The position numbers and the translations under genes were made by a program. 64,000 bases of DNA from Demequina silvatica (GTDB taxonomy: Bacteria > Actinomycetota > Actinomycetes > Actinomycetales > Demequinaceae): positions 124,001 to 188,000 of the forward strand of contig NZ_BBMA01000002.1 of assembly GCF_000971215.1 (NCBI RefSeq), given 5' to 3'. The notes under the pieces are model-generated. The model was not told where the DNA came from. It searched no databases and saw only the letters and a program-made list of their open reading frames with translations. Numbering within the stretch: the stretch's first letter is position 1; the number at the start of each line of letters is the position of its first letter. Below are positions 56,219-64,000 of this stretch, piece by piece.

Positions 56219-57775
56219 TCACCGCCTGCGCGACGCGGCGGCCCGGAGAAGGGCGGCTCCCGCAGCCATCGTCGCGCCGGCGGCGAGCAGCCACGGCACC
56301 ACGGCGGCACCCGTCCACGCGAGCGCGCCCCCGGATTGCGCTGAGGCGGCGTCGTCCACGGCATCGTCCGACGTGCCCGCGCCGCCCTGCGCCCCGCCCT
56401 CGGCCGCGACCTCGGACTCTGGCAACGTCGGCTCCGTCGGTTGCGGGGTCGGGAGCGTCTGTCCGGGCGCCACCGACGGCTCCGCCGTCGGCTCGGGCGT
56501 CGGCTCGGGCGTCGGCTCGGGCGTCGGCTCGGGCGTCGGCTCGGGCGTCGGCTGGACCGTAGGTGTGACCGACGGCTCCGCCGTCGGCTCGGGCGTCGGC
56601 TGGACCGTAGGTGTGGCCGACGGCTCCGCCGTCGGCTCGGGCGTCGGCTCCGGCGCCGGCGCGGCGCCGCAGTCGAGCGGCGAGGCGAACATGTAGGCGT
56701 GCAGTTCGCCGCTGCCCATCGTGGTGGTGAGGCTACGTGCGATGACCTGTCCGTCGAGCGGCCCGAAGGACGCGGTGAGCGCGGCGTACGGCGCGTAGAT
56801 CGATCCATCGATCCGCCCCACGCCGCCGCTCTTGTCCGTGATCGATACGGCACCGGTGACCGCGGAAAGGTCCCACATCACATACCGCGGGTACTGGCCC
56901 TCGGTCCCGAACTCCATGCCGTGCATCGCCGTCGTGCCCGGCGCCACCCGCACGATCACGGGCGTGTCGGCCGCCGGGACGTCGTCGAGGTACACCACCT
57001 GGGAAGCGAAGCCCGTCGCGATCGTGAGGTCGGCGTAGTCGAGCACGTTGACCCTCCCGGCCTCGAGGTCGAGGACCGCCTTGCCGCCATCCTCGGTCAC
57101 GCCGACGCGGTGCACGTCCTCGCGCTCACCGGTCGCGAGGTCCGCGAGGCACCGCGAGGTCGCCGAGAAGCCCTCGCCGCCCTCGACATAGCCCGCGACG
57201 GAATCGCCCGCCGTCAGCATCGAGTCACGACCGCCGGTCGCCCACTCCTGGTTCTTCGCCTCGACCACGGGCCCGGTCGCCTCGCTTCCCGAGACGTCGA
57301 GCCGGTACTGGGTGTAGTCGCCGCGCGCCGCGAACGTCCAAGCGGGCTCGTCGGGCGAGACCACCTTGGCGAACCCCCACGCAGTGCCCGTGTCCGCGTC
57401 GCGGCCGGCGACGTCGATGATGCCGCTTCTAGCGGACACGGATCCCACCAGCAGTCTCGTAGCGTCGCCGTCGACCAGCGGCAGGTCGTACGCGGACGTG
57501 CCGGCGATCTTGTGCATGATCGGCAGGCGCGAGCCGGAGACCGCACCCTGGAGGGTGCCGCCGACGGCGAGCGCGCCCTCGATCTCGGAGTTGAGCAGCG
57601 TCGCGTCCTCGCGTACGTAGACGCTGAAGCCACCCGCATCCGCGAACGGGTGGATGGTGTCGCCGTCCGCGGTCGCACCGGGCGCGGCCGCGACGACGGC
57701 GCCGCACGCGAGCGTGAGCACGGCCGCACCGGTGATGAGCGCGCGCGGGCGCGCGAAGATGATCGCTGGTCCCAT
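56219..57775 (-). CDS. Choice-of-anchor A surface protein with LAXTG-like sorting signal
   Basis: A 518-residue wall or membrane surface protein: signal peptide (~1-38), a choice-of-anchor A type domain (~45-350; FADAGGFSVYVREDATLLNSEIEG, GSGELHAYMFASPLDC), a Pro/Glu/Thr repeat stalk (~370-450) and the end LAWTG, a hydrophobic helix and basic RRR tail. LAXTG is the substrate motif of class E sortases in high-G+C actinobacteria. A 48-bp unit is duplicated in the stalk. Function as an adhesin or scaffold is inferred from architecture. It is convergent with coaA and lies between conserved genes. Confidence 0.85.
   Translation of the reverse strand: MGPAIIFARPRALITGAAVLTLACGAVVAAAPGATADGDTIHPFADAGGFSVYVREDATLLNSEIEGALAVGGTLQGAVSGSRLPIMHKIAGTSAYDLPLVDGDATRLLVGSVSARSGIIDVAGRDADTGTAWGFAKVVSPDEPAWTFAARGDYTQYRLDVSGSEATGPVVEAKNQEWATGGRDSMLTAGDSVAGYVEGGEGFSATSRCLADLATGEREDVHRVGVTEDGGKAVLDLEAGRVNVLDYADLTIATGFASQVVYLDDVPAADTPVIVRVAPGTTAMHGMEFGTEGQYPRYVMWDLSAVTGAVSITDKSGGVGRIDGSIYAPYAALTASFGPLDGQVIARSLTTTMGSGELHAYMFASPLDCGAAPAPEPTPEPTAEPSATPTVQPTPEPTAEPSVTPTVQPTPEPTPEPTPEPTPEPTPEPTAEPSVAPGQTLPTPQPTEPTLPESEVAAEGGAQGGAGTSDDAVDDAASAQSGGALAWTGAAVVPWLLAAGATMAAGAALLRAAASRRR
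56487..56647 (-). repeat. Tandem repeats encoding the PEPT stalk
   Basis: Five exact 12-bp units (56487-56546) and then two 48-bp units (56552-56599, 56600-56647) that differ at one base, giving Val or Ala. Length variation by slippage is likely. Confidence 0.9.
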
Positions 57776-57841
57776 GGGGTGTCCTCTTCCTCAGTCGGGC
57801 GGAGCTCACGCGTCGGGGCCAGCGATCAGGTCCGCTTCTTG

Positions 57842-57877
57842 AGAATCATTCTACAATAGAACGTAAAGAAAACACAA
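57842..57877 (-). promoter_or_regulatory. Promoter of the surface-protein gene with overlapping palindrome
   Basis: Minus strand: TTGTGT (57872-57877), 18-bp spacer, TAGAAT (57848-57853). The -10 is embedded in AGAAT-C-ATTCT (57842-57852), so a repressor could block it. The stretch is unusually A+T-rich for this window. Confidence 0.65.
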
Positions 57878-57920
57878 AGCGCATTGCTGAATCGCATCAA
57901 GAACGTGCTCGCACGCCGTC

Positions 57921-58799
57921 TCAGGCGGGGCGGCGCGCGACGATCGTGAAGGTGCAGGGCATGACGTCCGCCTCGGCGCCCGGCCACGCGAAGTCGCCGT
58001 CCTCGAGCTCGACCATCCGGTCGGCGAAGCGCCACGGCAGCGTCCGCCCCTCCTCCATCGCCTCGATGACCAGCGCGGCGTCGAGCAGCGCCGTCACGGT
58101 CTCGGAGAGCGGGTGGTTCCACTCGTACGTGCGGGGCGCGGTGACCACGCCGTCGCCCACGTAGGTGGTGGCGTCCTCCCACTGCAGCGCGCGGCCGTCG
58201 GTGAAGTAGCGGTACCTCGCGACCAGCTCCTCGCGCGTCTCGTCGAGCGAGTAGAGGAACGGGTGCCCGTCGCGGATGTAGAAGACCCCGCCGGGACGCA
58301 GCAGCGCGGCGATCTGCCGCGCCCACGCCGCCAGGTCCTCGAGCCACGTGATGGCGCCGATGCTCGTGTAGACAACGTCGAAGCGGACGTCCGCGCCGAG
58401 TTCGCGGTCCACGAGCGCGCGGGCCTCGAGGACGTCGCCATGGACCCAGGTCGCGTCGACGCCGAGCTCGCTCGCGAAGGCCGCGGCGGCCTCGAGCGCC
58501 GGCGCGGAGAAGTCCACGCCGACCACCGCGGCGCCGGCCCGGGCGAGCGAGACGGTGTCGGTGCCGATGTGGCACTGCAGGTGGCACAGCGACAGCCCCT
58601 CGAGCGTGCCCGCCGGGAGGTGGCGCTCGAGGGTGCGGAGGTCCGTGCGCACCACGGTCGACAGGTGCGCGGGGTCCTCGCGGTAGCGTTCGAGGCCGTA
58701 CGCCTCGACATGGAGCGCGACACGCGAGTCCCAGTTGGCGAGGTTGGTCGCGCGCGCCTGCTCCCAGGGGATGTCGACGCCGTCGACGGGGTCCGCCAT
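57921..58799 (-). CDS. SAM-dependent methyltransferase
   Basis: A 292-residue class I methyltransferase. Motif I is the unusual CHLQCHIGTDTVSLARAGA, with VVGVDFSAPAL following; later TSIGAITWLEDLAAWARQIAALLRPGG. This is the pattern of small-molecule methyltransferases of the UbiE/COQ5-like group. Substrate unknown. The ATG overlaps the stop of the upstream DedA gene (ATGA), so they are coexpressed. Confidence 0.87.
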   Translation of the reverse strand: MADPVDGVDIPWEQARATNLANWDSRVALHVEAYGLERYREDPAHLSTVVRTDLRTLERHLPAGTLEGLSLCHLQCHIGTDTVSLARAGAAVVGVDFSAPALEAAAAFASELGVDATWVHGDVLEARALVDRELGADVRFDVVYTSIGAITWLEDLAAWARQIAALLRPGGVFYIRDGHPFLYSLDETREELVARYRYFTDGRALQWEDATTYVGDGVVTAPRTYEWNHPLSETVTALLDAALVIEAMEEGRTLPWRFADRMVELEDGDFAWPGAEADVMPCTFTIVARRPA

Positions 58800-59536
58800 C
58801 AGGCGCCGTCCTCGTCCTCGCCCCGGCGACGCTCGCGGCGCGGCGGGCGCACCTGGAGCTCGCCGGTCATCATGCGCTCCTCGATCTGCGCGGACAGGTC
58901 GGGCATCTCGGGCTCCGCGAAGCCCAGCCGCGCCAGGATCTTGTCGATGAGGATCCCGATCACGATGCCGCCGACGACGCCCACCGAGATGGACACGAGG
59001 AGGTTCTCGAAGATCGATCCCGCCCAGATGCCGAGCGCGGTCCCGTAGGTCGCCCAGATCACCACGGCGACCGCGTCGACGATCATGAACCACTGCCGCG
59101 GATACCGCAGCGCGCCCGCCGTGAGATTGACGGCCACGCGCCCCATCGGGATGAAGCGGGCCGCGATGATGAACGTGGTGCCGCGGCGCTCGAGCGTCGA
59201 CTCCGCCCAGTCCAGCGTCTTGCGCATCCCGGCGCGCGCGAAGAACGGGTGCTTGCGCACATCGAACTTGGACCCGATGAAGTAAGCCAGCTGGTCGCCG
59301 CACCAGGCGCCCGCCGCCGCGAGGATCCAGATCAGCCACACCCACGGCGAACCCGTCTGCTTCCACGCGGTCGCGGTCGCGATGACCACCGACTCGCTGG
59401 GCAGGACGGGGAAGATGCCGTCGACCAGGGAGAGCACGAAGACGCTCGGGTAGATCCACAGCGATTCCATGAGGGACTCGACCCAGACCTCGACCGCGTC
59501 GATGCCGTCGACCAGGATGTGCCAGAGCTCGTTCAC
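58799..59536 (-). CDS. DedA family membrane protein
   Basis: A 245-residue membrane protein with about five helices. Conserved features are FPVLPSESVVIATAT, GDQLAYFIGSKFD and the FIIAARFIPMGRVAVNLTAG (second half). DedA proteins recycle or flip undecaprenyl-phosphate or other lipids. The GTG at 59536 has GAGACT 6 nt upstream, a weak leaderless -10. The gene sits between glmM and coaA and is coupled to the methyltransferase. Confidence 0.92.
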   Translation of the reverse strand: MNELWHILVDGIDAVEVWVESLMESLWIYPSVFVLSLVDGIFPVLPSESVVIATATAWKQTGSPWVWLIWILAAAGAWCGDQLAYFIGSKFDVRKHPFFARAGMRKTLDWAESTLERRGTTFIIAARFIPMGRVAVNLTAGALRYPRQWFMIVDAVAVVIWATYGTALGIWAGSIFENLLVSISVGVVGGIVIGILIDKILARLGFAEPEMPDLSAQIEERMMTGELQVRPPRRERRRGEDEDGA

Positions 59537-59638
59537 GCGCTCAGTCTCCCAGGTGGGTGCGGGCCCCGCGATGGGGGGATCACCTGATCGGCGGCGCCGC
59601 GGGGATGAACCGCAGGCCGCGCGCCTCGCGCCGGACGC

Positions 59639-61000
59639 CTACAGCGAGAGGCGGTCGCGCACCACGGCCGCGAGCGCCTCCGCGTGCCGCTGCGCGTCCT
59701 CGGGCGTGGACGCCTCGACCATCACGCGCACCAGCGGCTCGGTGCCGGACGGGCGCAGCAGCACGCGGCCCGAGTCTGCCAGCTCGCGGCGCGCGGCGGC
59801 GACCGCGTCGTGCAGCGGACGGTCCGTGTGCACCCGCGAGCGGTCCGCGCCGCGCACGTTGATGAGCACCTGCGGCAGCGTCTCGATGCCGGCGCACTGG
59901 GTCCGCAGGCGGCCCTTGGCCGCCACGCGCGCCGCCACCAGCAGCGCGGAGAGCACGCCGTCGCCGGTGGTCGCGTAGTCGGACACGATGATGTGGCCGG
60001 ACTGCTCGCCGCCGAGCGTGTACCCGGCGTCGCGCATCGCCTCGAGCACGTAGCGGTCGCCCACCGCGGTCTCGACGATGTCGATCCCCTCGCGGCGCAT
60101 CGCCTGGTGCAGCCCGAGGTTGCTCATCACCGTCGCGACCAACGTGGAGCGGTACAGCGTGCCGGCATCGCGCATCGCGATGGCGAGCAGGCCCATGATC
60201 TGGTCGCCGTTCACCACGGCGCCGGTGTGGTCGACCGCGAGGCAGCGGTCGGCGTCGCCGTCGAAGGCGACGCCCAGGTCGGCGCCGTGCTCGACCACGG
60301 CCGCCTGCAGCGGTCCCAGGTGCGTCGAGCCGACGCCCTCGTTGATGTTCAGCCCGTCGGGGGACGCGTTGATGGTGGTCACGCGGGCGCCCGCGGCCGC
60401 GAGGGCGGCGGGACCCACGGAGGACGCGGCGCCGTGCGCGGCGTCGACCACCACGTGGACGCCATCGAGCGGGGCGTCGGAGCCCGCGAAGGAGCGGACG
60501 GCGGAGACCACGTGGTCGACGTACTCGCCGGCGAGCGCGGCGGACGGCACGATCCGCCCGACGGCCTTGCCGAGCGGCCGTTCCCAGGCCTCGCCCACGC
60601 GCGCCTCGATGGCCTCCTCGACGGAGTCGTCGAGCTTGTGGCCGCCGCGCGCGAAGAACTTGATGCCGTTGTCCGGCATGGGGTTGTGGGACGCGGAGAT
60701 CACCACACCCAGGTCCGCCTCGGTCGAGGCGGTGAGGTACGCCACCGCGGGGGTGGGCACCACGCCCACGTCGAGCACGTCGACGCCGGCGGAAGCAAGA
60801 CCGGCCGCGACAGCCGCGCTCAGGAACTCGCCTGAGACGCGGGTGTCGCGGCCGATGACGGCACGGGGACGGTGGCCGGAGAACTCGCCCCGCTCGCCCA
60901 GCACGTGAGCCGCCGCGACCGAGAGGTCGACGGCCAGCTCCGCGGTGAGGTCACGGTTGGCAAGGCCCCGGACACCGTCCGTGCCGAAGAGTCGCGCCAT
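59639..61000 (-). CDS. glmM: Phosphoglucosamine mutase
   Basis: Interconverts glucosamine 6-phosphate and glucosamine 1-phosphate for UDP-GlcNAc synthesis. 453 residues starting [10 protein letters not shown]. The phosphoserine loop is [15 protein letters not shown], the metal site DGDADRCL, and the sugar loop GGEQSGHI. The ATG at 61000 is 7 nt after TAACCT, which overlaps the rpsI stop codon. With glmS in the same cluster it provides the amino-sugar path. Confidence 0.96.
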   Translation of the reverse strand: MARLFGTDGVRGLANRDLTAELAVDLSVAAAHVLGERGEFSGHRPRAVIGRDTRVSGEFLSAAVAAGLASAGVDVLDVGVVPTPAVAYLTASTEADLGVVISASHNPMPDNGIKFFARGGHKLDDSVEEAIEARVGEAWERPLGKAVGRIVPSAALAGEYVDHVVSAVRSFAGSDAPLDGVHVVVDAAHGAASSVGPAALAAAGARVTTINASPDGLNINEGVGSTHLGPLQAAVVEHGADLGVAFDGDADRCLAVDHTGAVVNGDQIMGLLAIAMRDAGTLYRSTLVATVMSNLGLHQAMRREGIDIVETAVGDRYVLEAMRDAGYTLGGEQSGHIIVSDYATTGDGVLSALLVAARVAAKGRLRTQCAGIETLPQVLINVRGADRSRVHTDRPLHDAVAAARRELADSGRVLLRPSGTEPLVRVMVEASTPEDAQRHAEALAAVVRDRLSL

Positions 61001-61007
61001 GCGCGAG

Positions 61008-61013
61008 AGGTTA
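61008..61013 (-). promoter_or_regulatory. Leaderless -10 of glmM (TAACCT, 7 nt before ATG)
   Basis: The hexamer overlaps the rpsI stop codon at 61011-61013, so the downstream gene can be transcribed independently. Confidence 0.45.
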
Positions 61014-61496
61014 ACGCTTCGAGTACTGCGGCGCGCGGCGGGCCTTCTTGAGACCGGCCTTCTTGCGCTCCACGATGCGGGCATCGCGGGTCAGGAAGCC
61101 GGCCTTCTTCAGCGCCGGGCGGTTGTTGTCCTCGTCGATCTCGTTGAGCGCACGGGAGACACCCAGACGGAGCGCGCCGGCCTGGCCGGACGGGCCGCCA
61201 CCGTGGATGCGGGCGTGCACGTCGAACTTGCCCTCGATGTCGAGGAGCGCGAACGGCGAGTTCACCAGCTGCTGGTGCACCTTGTTCGGGAAGTAGTCCT
61301 CGAGGGTGCGCCCGTTGATGACCCAGTTGCCGGTGCCGGGCACCAGGCGAACGCGGGCCACCGCCTCCTTGCGGCGGCCGAGGCCGGCGCCGGGGGCGAG
61401 GTTGGTGACACCCTTGCCGCGCTCGACCGCGGTCTCGGAGGTGTACTCGGTCGGGGTCTCGTTGTCGACCTCGGTCGTCACATCTGCCACTTTCAT
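61011..61496 (-). CDS. rpsI: 30S ribosomal protein S9
   Basis: 161 residues: an N-terminal extension of about 35 residues ([20 protein letters not shown]), the core [17 protein letters not shown], and the conserved C terminus [19 protein letters not shown] that reaches the P-site tRNA. The ATG at 61496 has AAGGA upstream; TTG at 61499 or GTG at 61490 are possible alternatives. Cotranscribed with rplM, 22 bp upstream. Confidence 0.95.
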   Translation of the reverse strand: MKVADVTTEVDNETPTEYTSETAVERGKGVTNLAPGAGLGRRKEAVARVRLVPGTGNWVINGRTLEDYFPNKVHQQLVNSPFALLDIEGKFDVHARIHGGGPSGQAGALRLGVSRALNEIDEDNNRPALKKAGFLTRDARIVERKKAGLKKARRAPQYSKR

Positions 61497-61518
61497 CAAT
61501 CCTTAACTGCTGCGGCGC

Positions 61519-61962
61519 TTACTGCGCGACCTGGGAGATCTCGAAGACCTCGGGCTGCTGCGCGGCGTGCGGGTGCTCCGCGCCGGCGTAGACCTTGAGG
61601 TGCTTGAGCTGGGCGGCGCCGAGCTTGGTCTTCGGGAGCATGCCCTTGACCGCGTTCTCGATCACGCGACGGGGGTTCTTCTCGAGGAGCTCGCCGATCG
61701 GGACGGCGGAGAGGCCGCCCGGGAAGCCCGAGTGGCGGTACACCATCTTGTCGGTGAGCTTGTTGCCGGAGATCGCGATCTTCTCGGCGTTGATGACGAT
61801 GACGAAGTCACCGCCGTCGACGTGGGGCGCGAAGGTCGCCTTGTGCTTGCCGCGGAGCAGCGAAGCGGCCTGGGAGGCCAGACGACCGAGGACCACGTCA
61901 GTAGCGTCGATGACGTACCAGTTCTTGGTCACGTCACCCGGCTTGGGAGAAAACGTACGCAC
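61519..61962 (-). CDS. rplM: 50S ribosomal protein L13
   Basis: 147 residues of typical L13: [54 protein letters not shown], and [15 protein letters not shown] start at 61962. A good promoter lies 125-150 bp upstream, so the operon has a leader of about 118 nt that could be regulated. Confidence 0.96.
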   Translation of the reverse strand: MRTFSPKPGDVTKNWYVIDATDVVLGRLASQAASLLRGKHKATFAPHVDGGDFVIVINAEKIAISGNKLTDKMVYRHSGFPGGLSAVPIGELLEKNPRRVIENAVKGMLPKTKLGAAQLKHLKVYAGAEHPHAAQQPEVFEISQVAQ

Positions 61963-62086
61963 TGTGAAGCCTTACTTCTACTCGATTCGGTGGACGGTGC
62001 CGAGGCACCGCGAAGCAATTCGGTCGGCGGGTCCTGCGGCGGCGAGTGGGAGGCACCGTCCACGAGGGAACGCACAACGACGCACC

Positions 62087-62115
62087 ATCATACGCGCGTC
62101 AGGCGGGAATCTCAA
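62087..62115 (-). promoter_or_regulatory. Promoter of rplM-rpsI
   Basis: Minus strand: TTGAGA (62110-62115), 17-bp spacer, TATGAT (62087-62092), one of the best sigma-70-type promoters in the window. The predicted leader is about 118 nt. Confidence 0.8.
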
Positions 62116-62142
62116 TCCGGGCGAGGGCGTGACGCGCGTCGG

Positions 62143-63000
62143 TCACGGGAGGGTGCGACGCCCTCGGGTAGCCTCGGCGCGCGCGGCGAGCAGCGCATCG
62201 TCCGGATACGCCACCTCCTCGAGCGTGAGGCCGTGCGCCGGCGCCACGGCGATCGCCTGCGAGCGGCCCTCGGTGGCCGCCACCATGGCGAGCCAGTCGA
62301 CGTCGCGCCTGCCCTGCCCCACCGCGAGCAGCGCGCCCACGAGCGAGCGCACCATCGAGTGGCAGAACGCGTCCGCGCGCACCGTCGCGACCACCAGGCC
62401 CGTGTCGGGGCCCTCGGTCTCGCGGCGCCACGAAAGTTCGGTCAGGTCGCGGATGGTGGTGGCGCCCTCGCGGCCGCGGCAGAAGGCCGCGAAGTCGCGC
62501 AGGCCCAGCAGGGTGGACGATGCGCGGTTGAGGGCCTCGACATCCACCGGGCGGTCGACGGTCAGGACGTGGCGCCGGGTCAGCACGTCGGGCACCCCGT
62601 CCGTGACGCGGTAGGCGTACCGCCGCTGGGTCGCGGAGAAACGGGCGTCGAATCCCTCCGGCGCGATCGAGACCGCCCGGACCACCGCATCGTCCGGAAG
62701 CACGCCGTTGAGGCGCGACAGGAGGCCTTCCGCGGGGGTGCGCTGCGCGCGCCCGGGCATCCGCTCCCAGGCGGCGGCGTCGATGTCGACGTGGGCGACC
62801 TGGCCGCGGGCGTGGACGCCCGCGTCGGTGCGGCCGGCCACGGTCACGCGGGGACGCTCGTCCTGACGGATGATCCGCGCGAGGGCGTCCTCGAGGACGC
62901 CCTGGACGGTCCGCAGCCCCGGCTGGGTCGCCCAGCCGGAGAACTCGGTGCCGTCGTAGGAAAGGTCGAGGCGGGCCCGCACGATCCCGGATGTGATCAT
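62143..63000 (-). CDS. truA: tRNA pseudouridine synthase A
   Basis: 285 residues. Forms pseudouridine at positions 38-40 of tRNA. The catalytic Asp is in [17 protein letters not shown], and the family N terminus is [18 protein letters not shown]. Three GGACGATGCG copies fall in the gene ([24 protein letters not shown]), the highest count in any gene here. The first is near the C terminus, and none touches the catalytic motifs. Confidence 0.95.
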   Translation of the reverse strand: MITSGIVRARLDLSYDGTEFSGWATQPGLRTVQGVLEDALARIIRQDERPRVTVAGRTDAGVHARGQVAHVDIDAAAWERMPGRAQRTPAEGLLSRLNGVLPDDAVVRAVSIAPEGFDARFSATQRRYAYRVTDGVPDVLTRRHVLTVDRPVDVEALNRASSTLLGLRDFAAFCRGREGATTIRDLTELSWRRETEGPDTGLVVATVRADAFCHSMVRSLVGALLAVGQGRRDVDWLAMVAATEGRSQAIAVAPAHGLTLEEVAYPDDALLAARAEATRGRRTLP

Positions 63001-63038
63001 GCGGACCCGCCTCGGGTCACCTTCAAGGAAGGCGGAGA

Positions 63039-63569
63039 CTACTTGGTCTCGGCGGCGTCGTCGGTCGCCTCGGCCGCGGGGGCCTCGGTCTCCTCGACAA
63101 CCTCGACGGTCTCCTCGGCGACGGGCGCCTCCTCGACCTTCTCGGCCTTCTTCGGCGCGGCCTTCTTGGCGGCCTTCTCGGCCTCCTTGGTCACAGCCTT
63201 CTTGGCAGGGGCACCGAACTCGACGAGCTCGATGACGGCCATGGGGGCGTTGTCGCCCTTGCGGTTGCCGACCTTGGTGATGCGGGTGTAGCCGCCGTCA
63301 CGCTCGGCGAAGCCGGGGCCGATCTCCGCGAAGAGCTTGTGGACGACGCCCTTGTCCGAGATGATCCCGAGCACCTTGCGGCGCGAGGCGAGGTCGCCGC
63401 GCTTGGCGAAGGTGACGAGACGCTCGGCGTACGGGCGCAGGCGCTTGGCCTTGGTCACGGTGGTGGTGATGCGGCCGTGCTCGAACAGGCTCTGCGAGAG
63501 GTTCGCGAGCATGTGACGCTCGTGCGCGGGACCGCCGCCCAGGCGGGCGCCCTTGGTGGGGGTAGGCAT
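63039..63569 (-). CDS. rplQ: 50S ribosomal protein L17
   Basis: 176 residues: the core ([40 protein letters not shown]) and an Ala/Lys/Glu-rich tail of about 60 residues common in actinobacteria. Follows rpoA in the usual order rpoA-rplQ-truA; an AAGGAG ribosome-binding site precedes it. Confidence 0.96.
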   Translation of the reverse strand: MPTPTKGARLGGGPAHERHMLANLSQSLFEHGRITTTVTKAKRLRPYAERLVTFAKRGDLASRRKVLGIISDKGVVHKLFAEIGPGFAERDGGYTRITKVGNRKGDNAPMAVIELVEFGAPAKKAVTKEAEKAAKKAAPKKAEKVEEAPVAEETVEVVEETEAPAAEATDDAAETK

Positions 63570-63587
63570 GATTGAGAATTCTCCTTG

Positions 63588-64000
63588 TTACTCGTCGCTG
63601 CCCGAGAAGTACACGGACGAGCTGCTGTCGTACTCGACAGCGCTGTCCTTCAGGGAGAAGCCCAGCTCGGCGAGCTTCTCCTTGACCTCGGTGATCGACT
63701 TCTGGCCGAAGTTGCGGATGTCCATGAGGTCCGCCTCGGAACGCGCGGTGAGCTCGCCCACGGTGTGGATGCCCTCGCGCTTGAGGCAGTTGTAGGACCG
63801 CTGCGTGAGGTTGAGCTCCTCGATCGGCTGGTTGTAGTCCTCCTCGAGCGACTCGTCCGTGTCCGACGGGCCGATCTCGATGCCCTCGGCGGCCTCGTTG
63901 AGGCTGCGGGCGAGCGAGAAGAGCTCGACGAGCGTCGCGCCTGCGGACGCCACGGCGTCACGGGGCGAGATCGAGGACTTGGTCTCGACGTCGATGACCA
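63588..64000 (-). CDS. rpoA: RNA polymerase alpha subunit, 3' part
   Basis: The frame runs off the right edge of the window, so only the C-terminal ~137 residues are here. They contain the end of the N-terminal domain ([19 protein letters not shown]), the acidic linker ([16 protein letters not shown]) and the C-terminal DNA-binding domain ([34 protein letters not shown]). Start is beyond the window. Confidence 0.97.
   Translation of the reverse strand, partial: VIDVETKSSISPRDAVASAGATLVELFSLARSLNEAAEGIEIGPSDTDESLEEDYNQPIEELNLTQRSYNCLKREGIHTVGELTARSEADLMDIRNFGQKSITEVKEKLAELGFSLKDSAVEYDSSSSVYFSGSDE

Overview
The window is about 64 kb of very G+C-rich chromosome (my estimate by eye is a little over 70%). 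Genes are tightly packed, many start with GTG, and neighbours are often coupled by ATGA or GTGA overlaps. A WhiB protein, GuaB3, the order rpoA-rplQ-truA-rplM-rpsI-glmM-coaA-glmS-acpS-alr-tsaE-tsaB-rimI-tsaD and many apparently leaderless promoters point to an actinobacterium, most likely Micrococcales. The genus cannot be fixed from this sequence. Phosphoketolase, Pta-AckA, L-lactate dehydrogenase and two alcohol dehydrogenases suggest facultative fermentative metabolism.

Layout. 1-3.7 kb: the 3' part of an MMPL exporter, ldh and an exported protein. 3.7-9.1 kb: PcrA/UvrD helicase, an unknown protein and a DEAD-box RNA helicase. 9.1-13.8 kb: a DUF1345-type membrane protein, a two-component system and PspC-family membrane proteins. 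13.8-17.7 kb: a coupled run of a diguanylate cyclase, SURF1, DUF3817 and guaA. 17.9-23.9 kb: pta-ackA-xfp. 24-37 kb: accessory and metabolic genes, including a secreted protein, a PIN toxin-antitoxin pair, a glutamine amidotransferase, an ABC-F ATPase, an HMA/TauE/cupredoxin fusion, a malate-dehydrogenase-like/ACT pair, tandem alcohol dehydrogenases and guaB3. 37-44 kb: an exonuclease, glutamate dehydrogenase, a TauE permease, guaB, whiB, groES (CIRCE-controlled, no groEL beside it) and a THUMP-like methyltransferase. 44-50 kb: an HTH protein, a LysE exporter and its LysR regulator, a GH3 lipoprotein, tsaD, a MazF pair and a nitroreductase. 50-64 kb: the conserved t6A, cell-wall precursor and ribosomal-protein cluster, interrupted by a choice-of-anchor A surface protein, a methyltransferase and a DedA protein.

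The most striking signal is not a gene. The decamer GGACGATGCG occurs 36 times exactly (18 per strand), about once per 1.8 kb, where base composition predicts well under one. In 28 of the 36 it extends to GGACGATGCGNNGG. It is enriched between genes and often forms inverted pairs, several of which are terminator-like hairpins. Inside genes it almost always sits in the frame that encodes Asp-Asp-Ala or Ala-Ser-Ser. Abundance, strand balance, terminator pairs and frame bias are all traits of DNA uptake sequences in Neisseria and Haemophilus, so a DUS-like or other genome-wide short repeat in an actinobacterium is my leading hypothesis. A second, rarer family (TCCTGCATGCGGG-N10-CCTGCATGCAGGA) occurs downstream of two gene ends.
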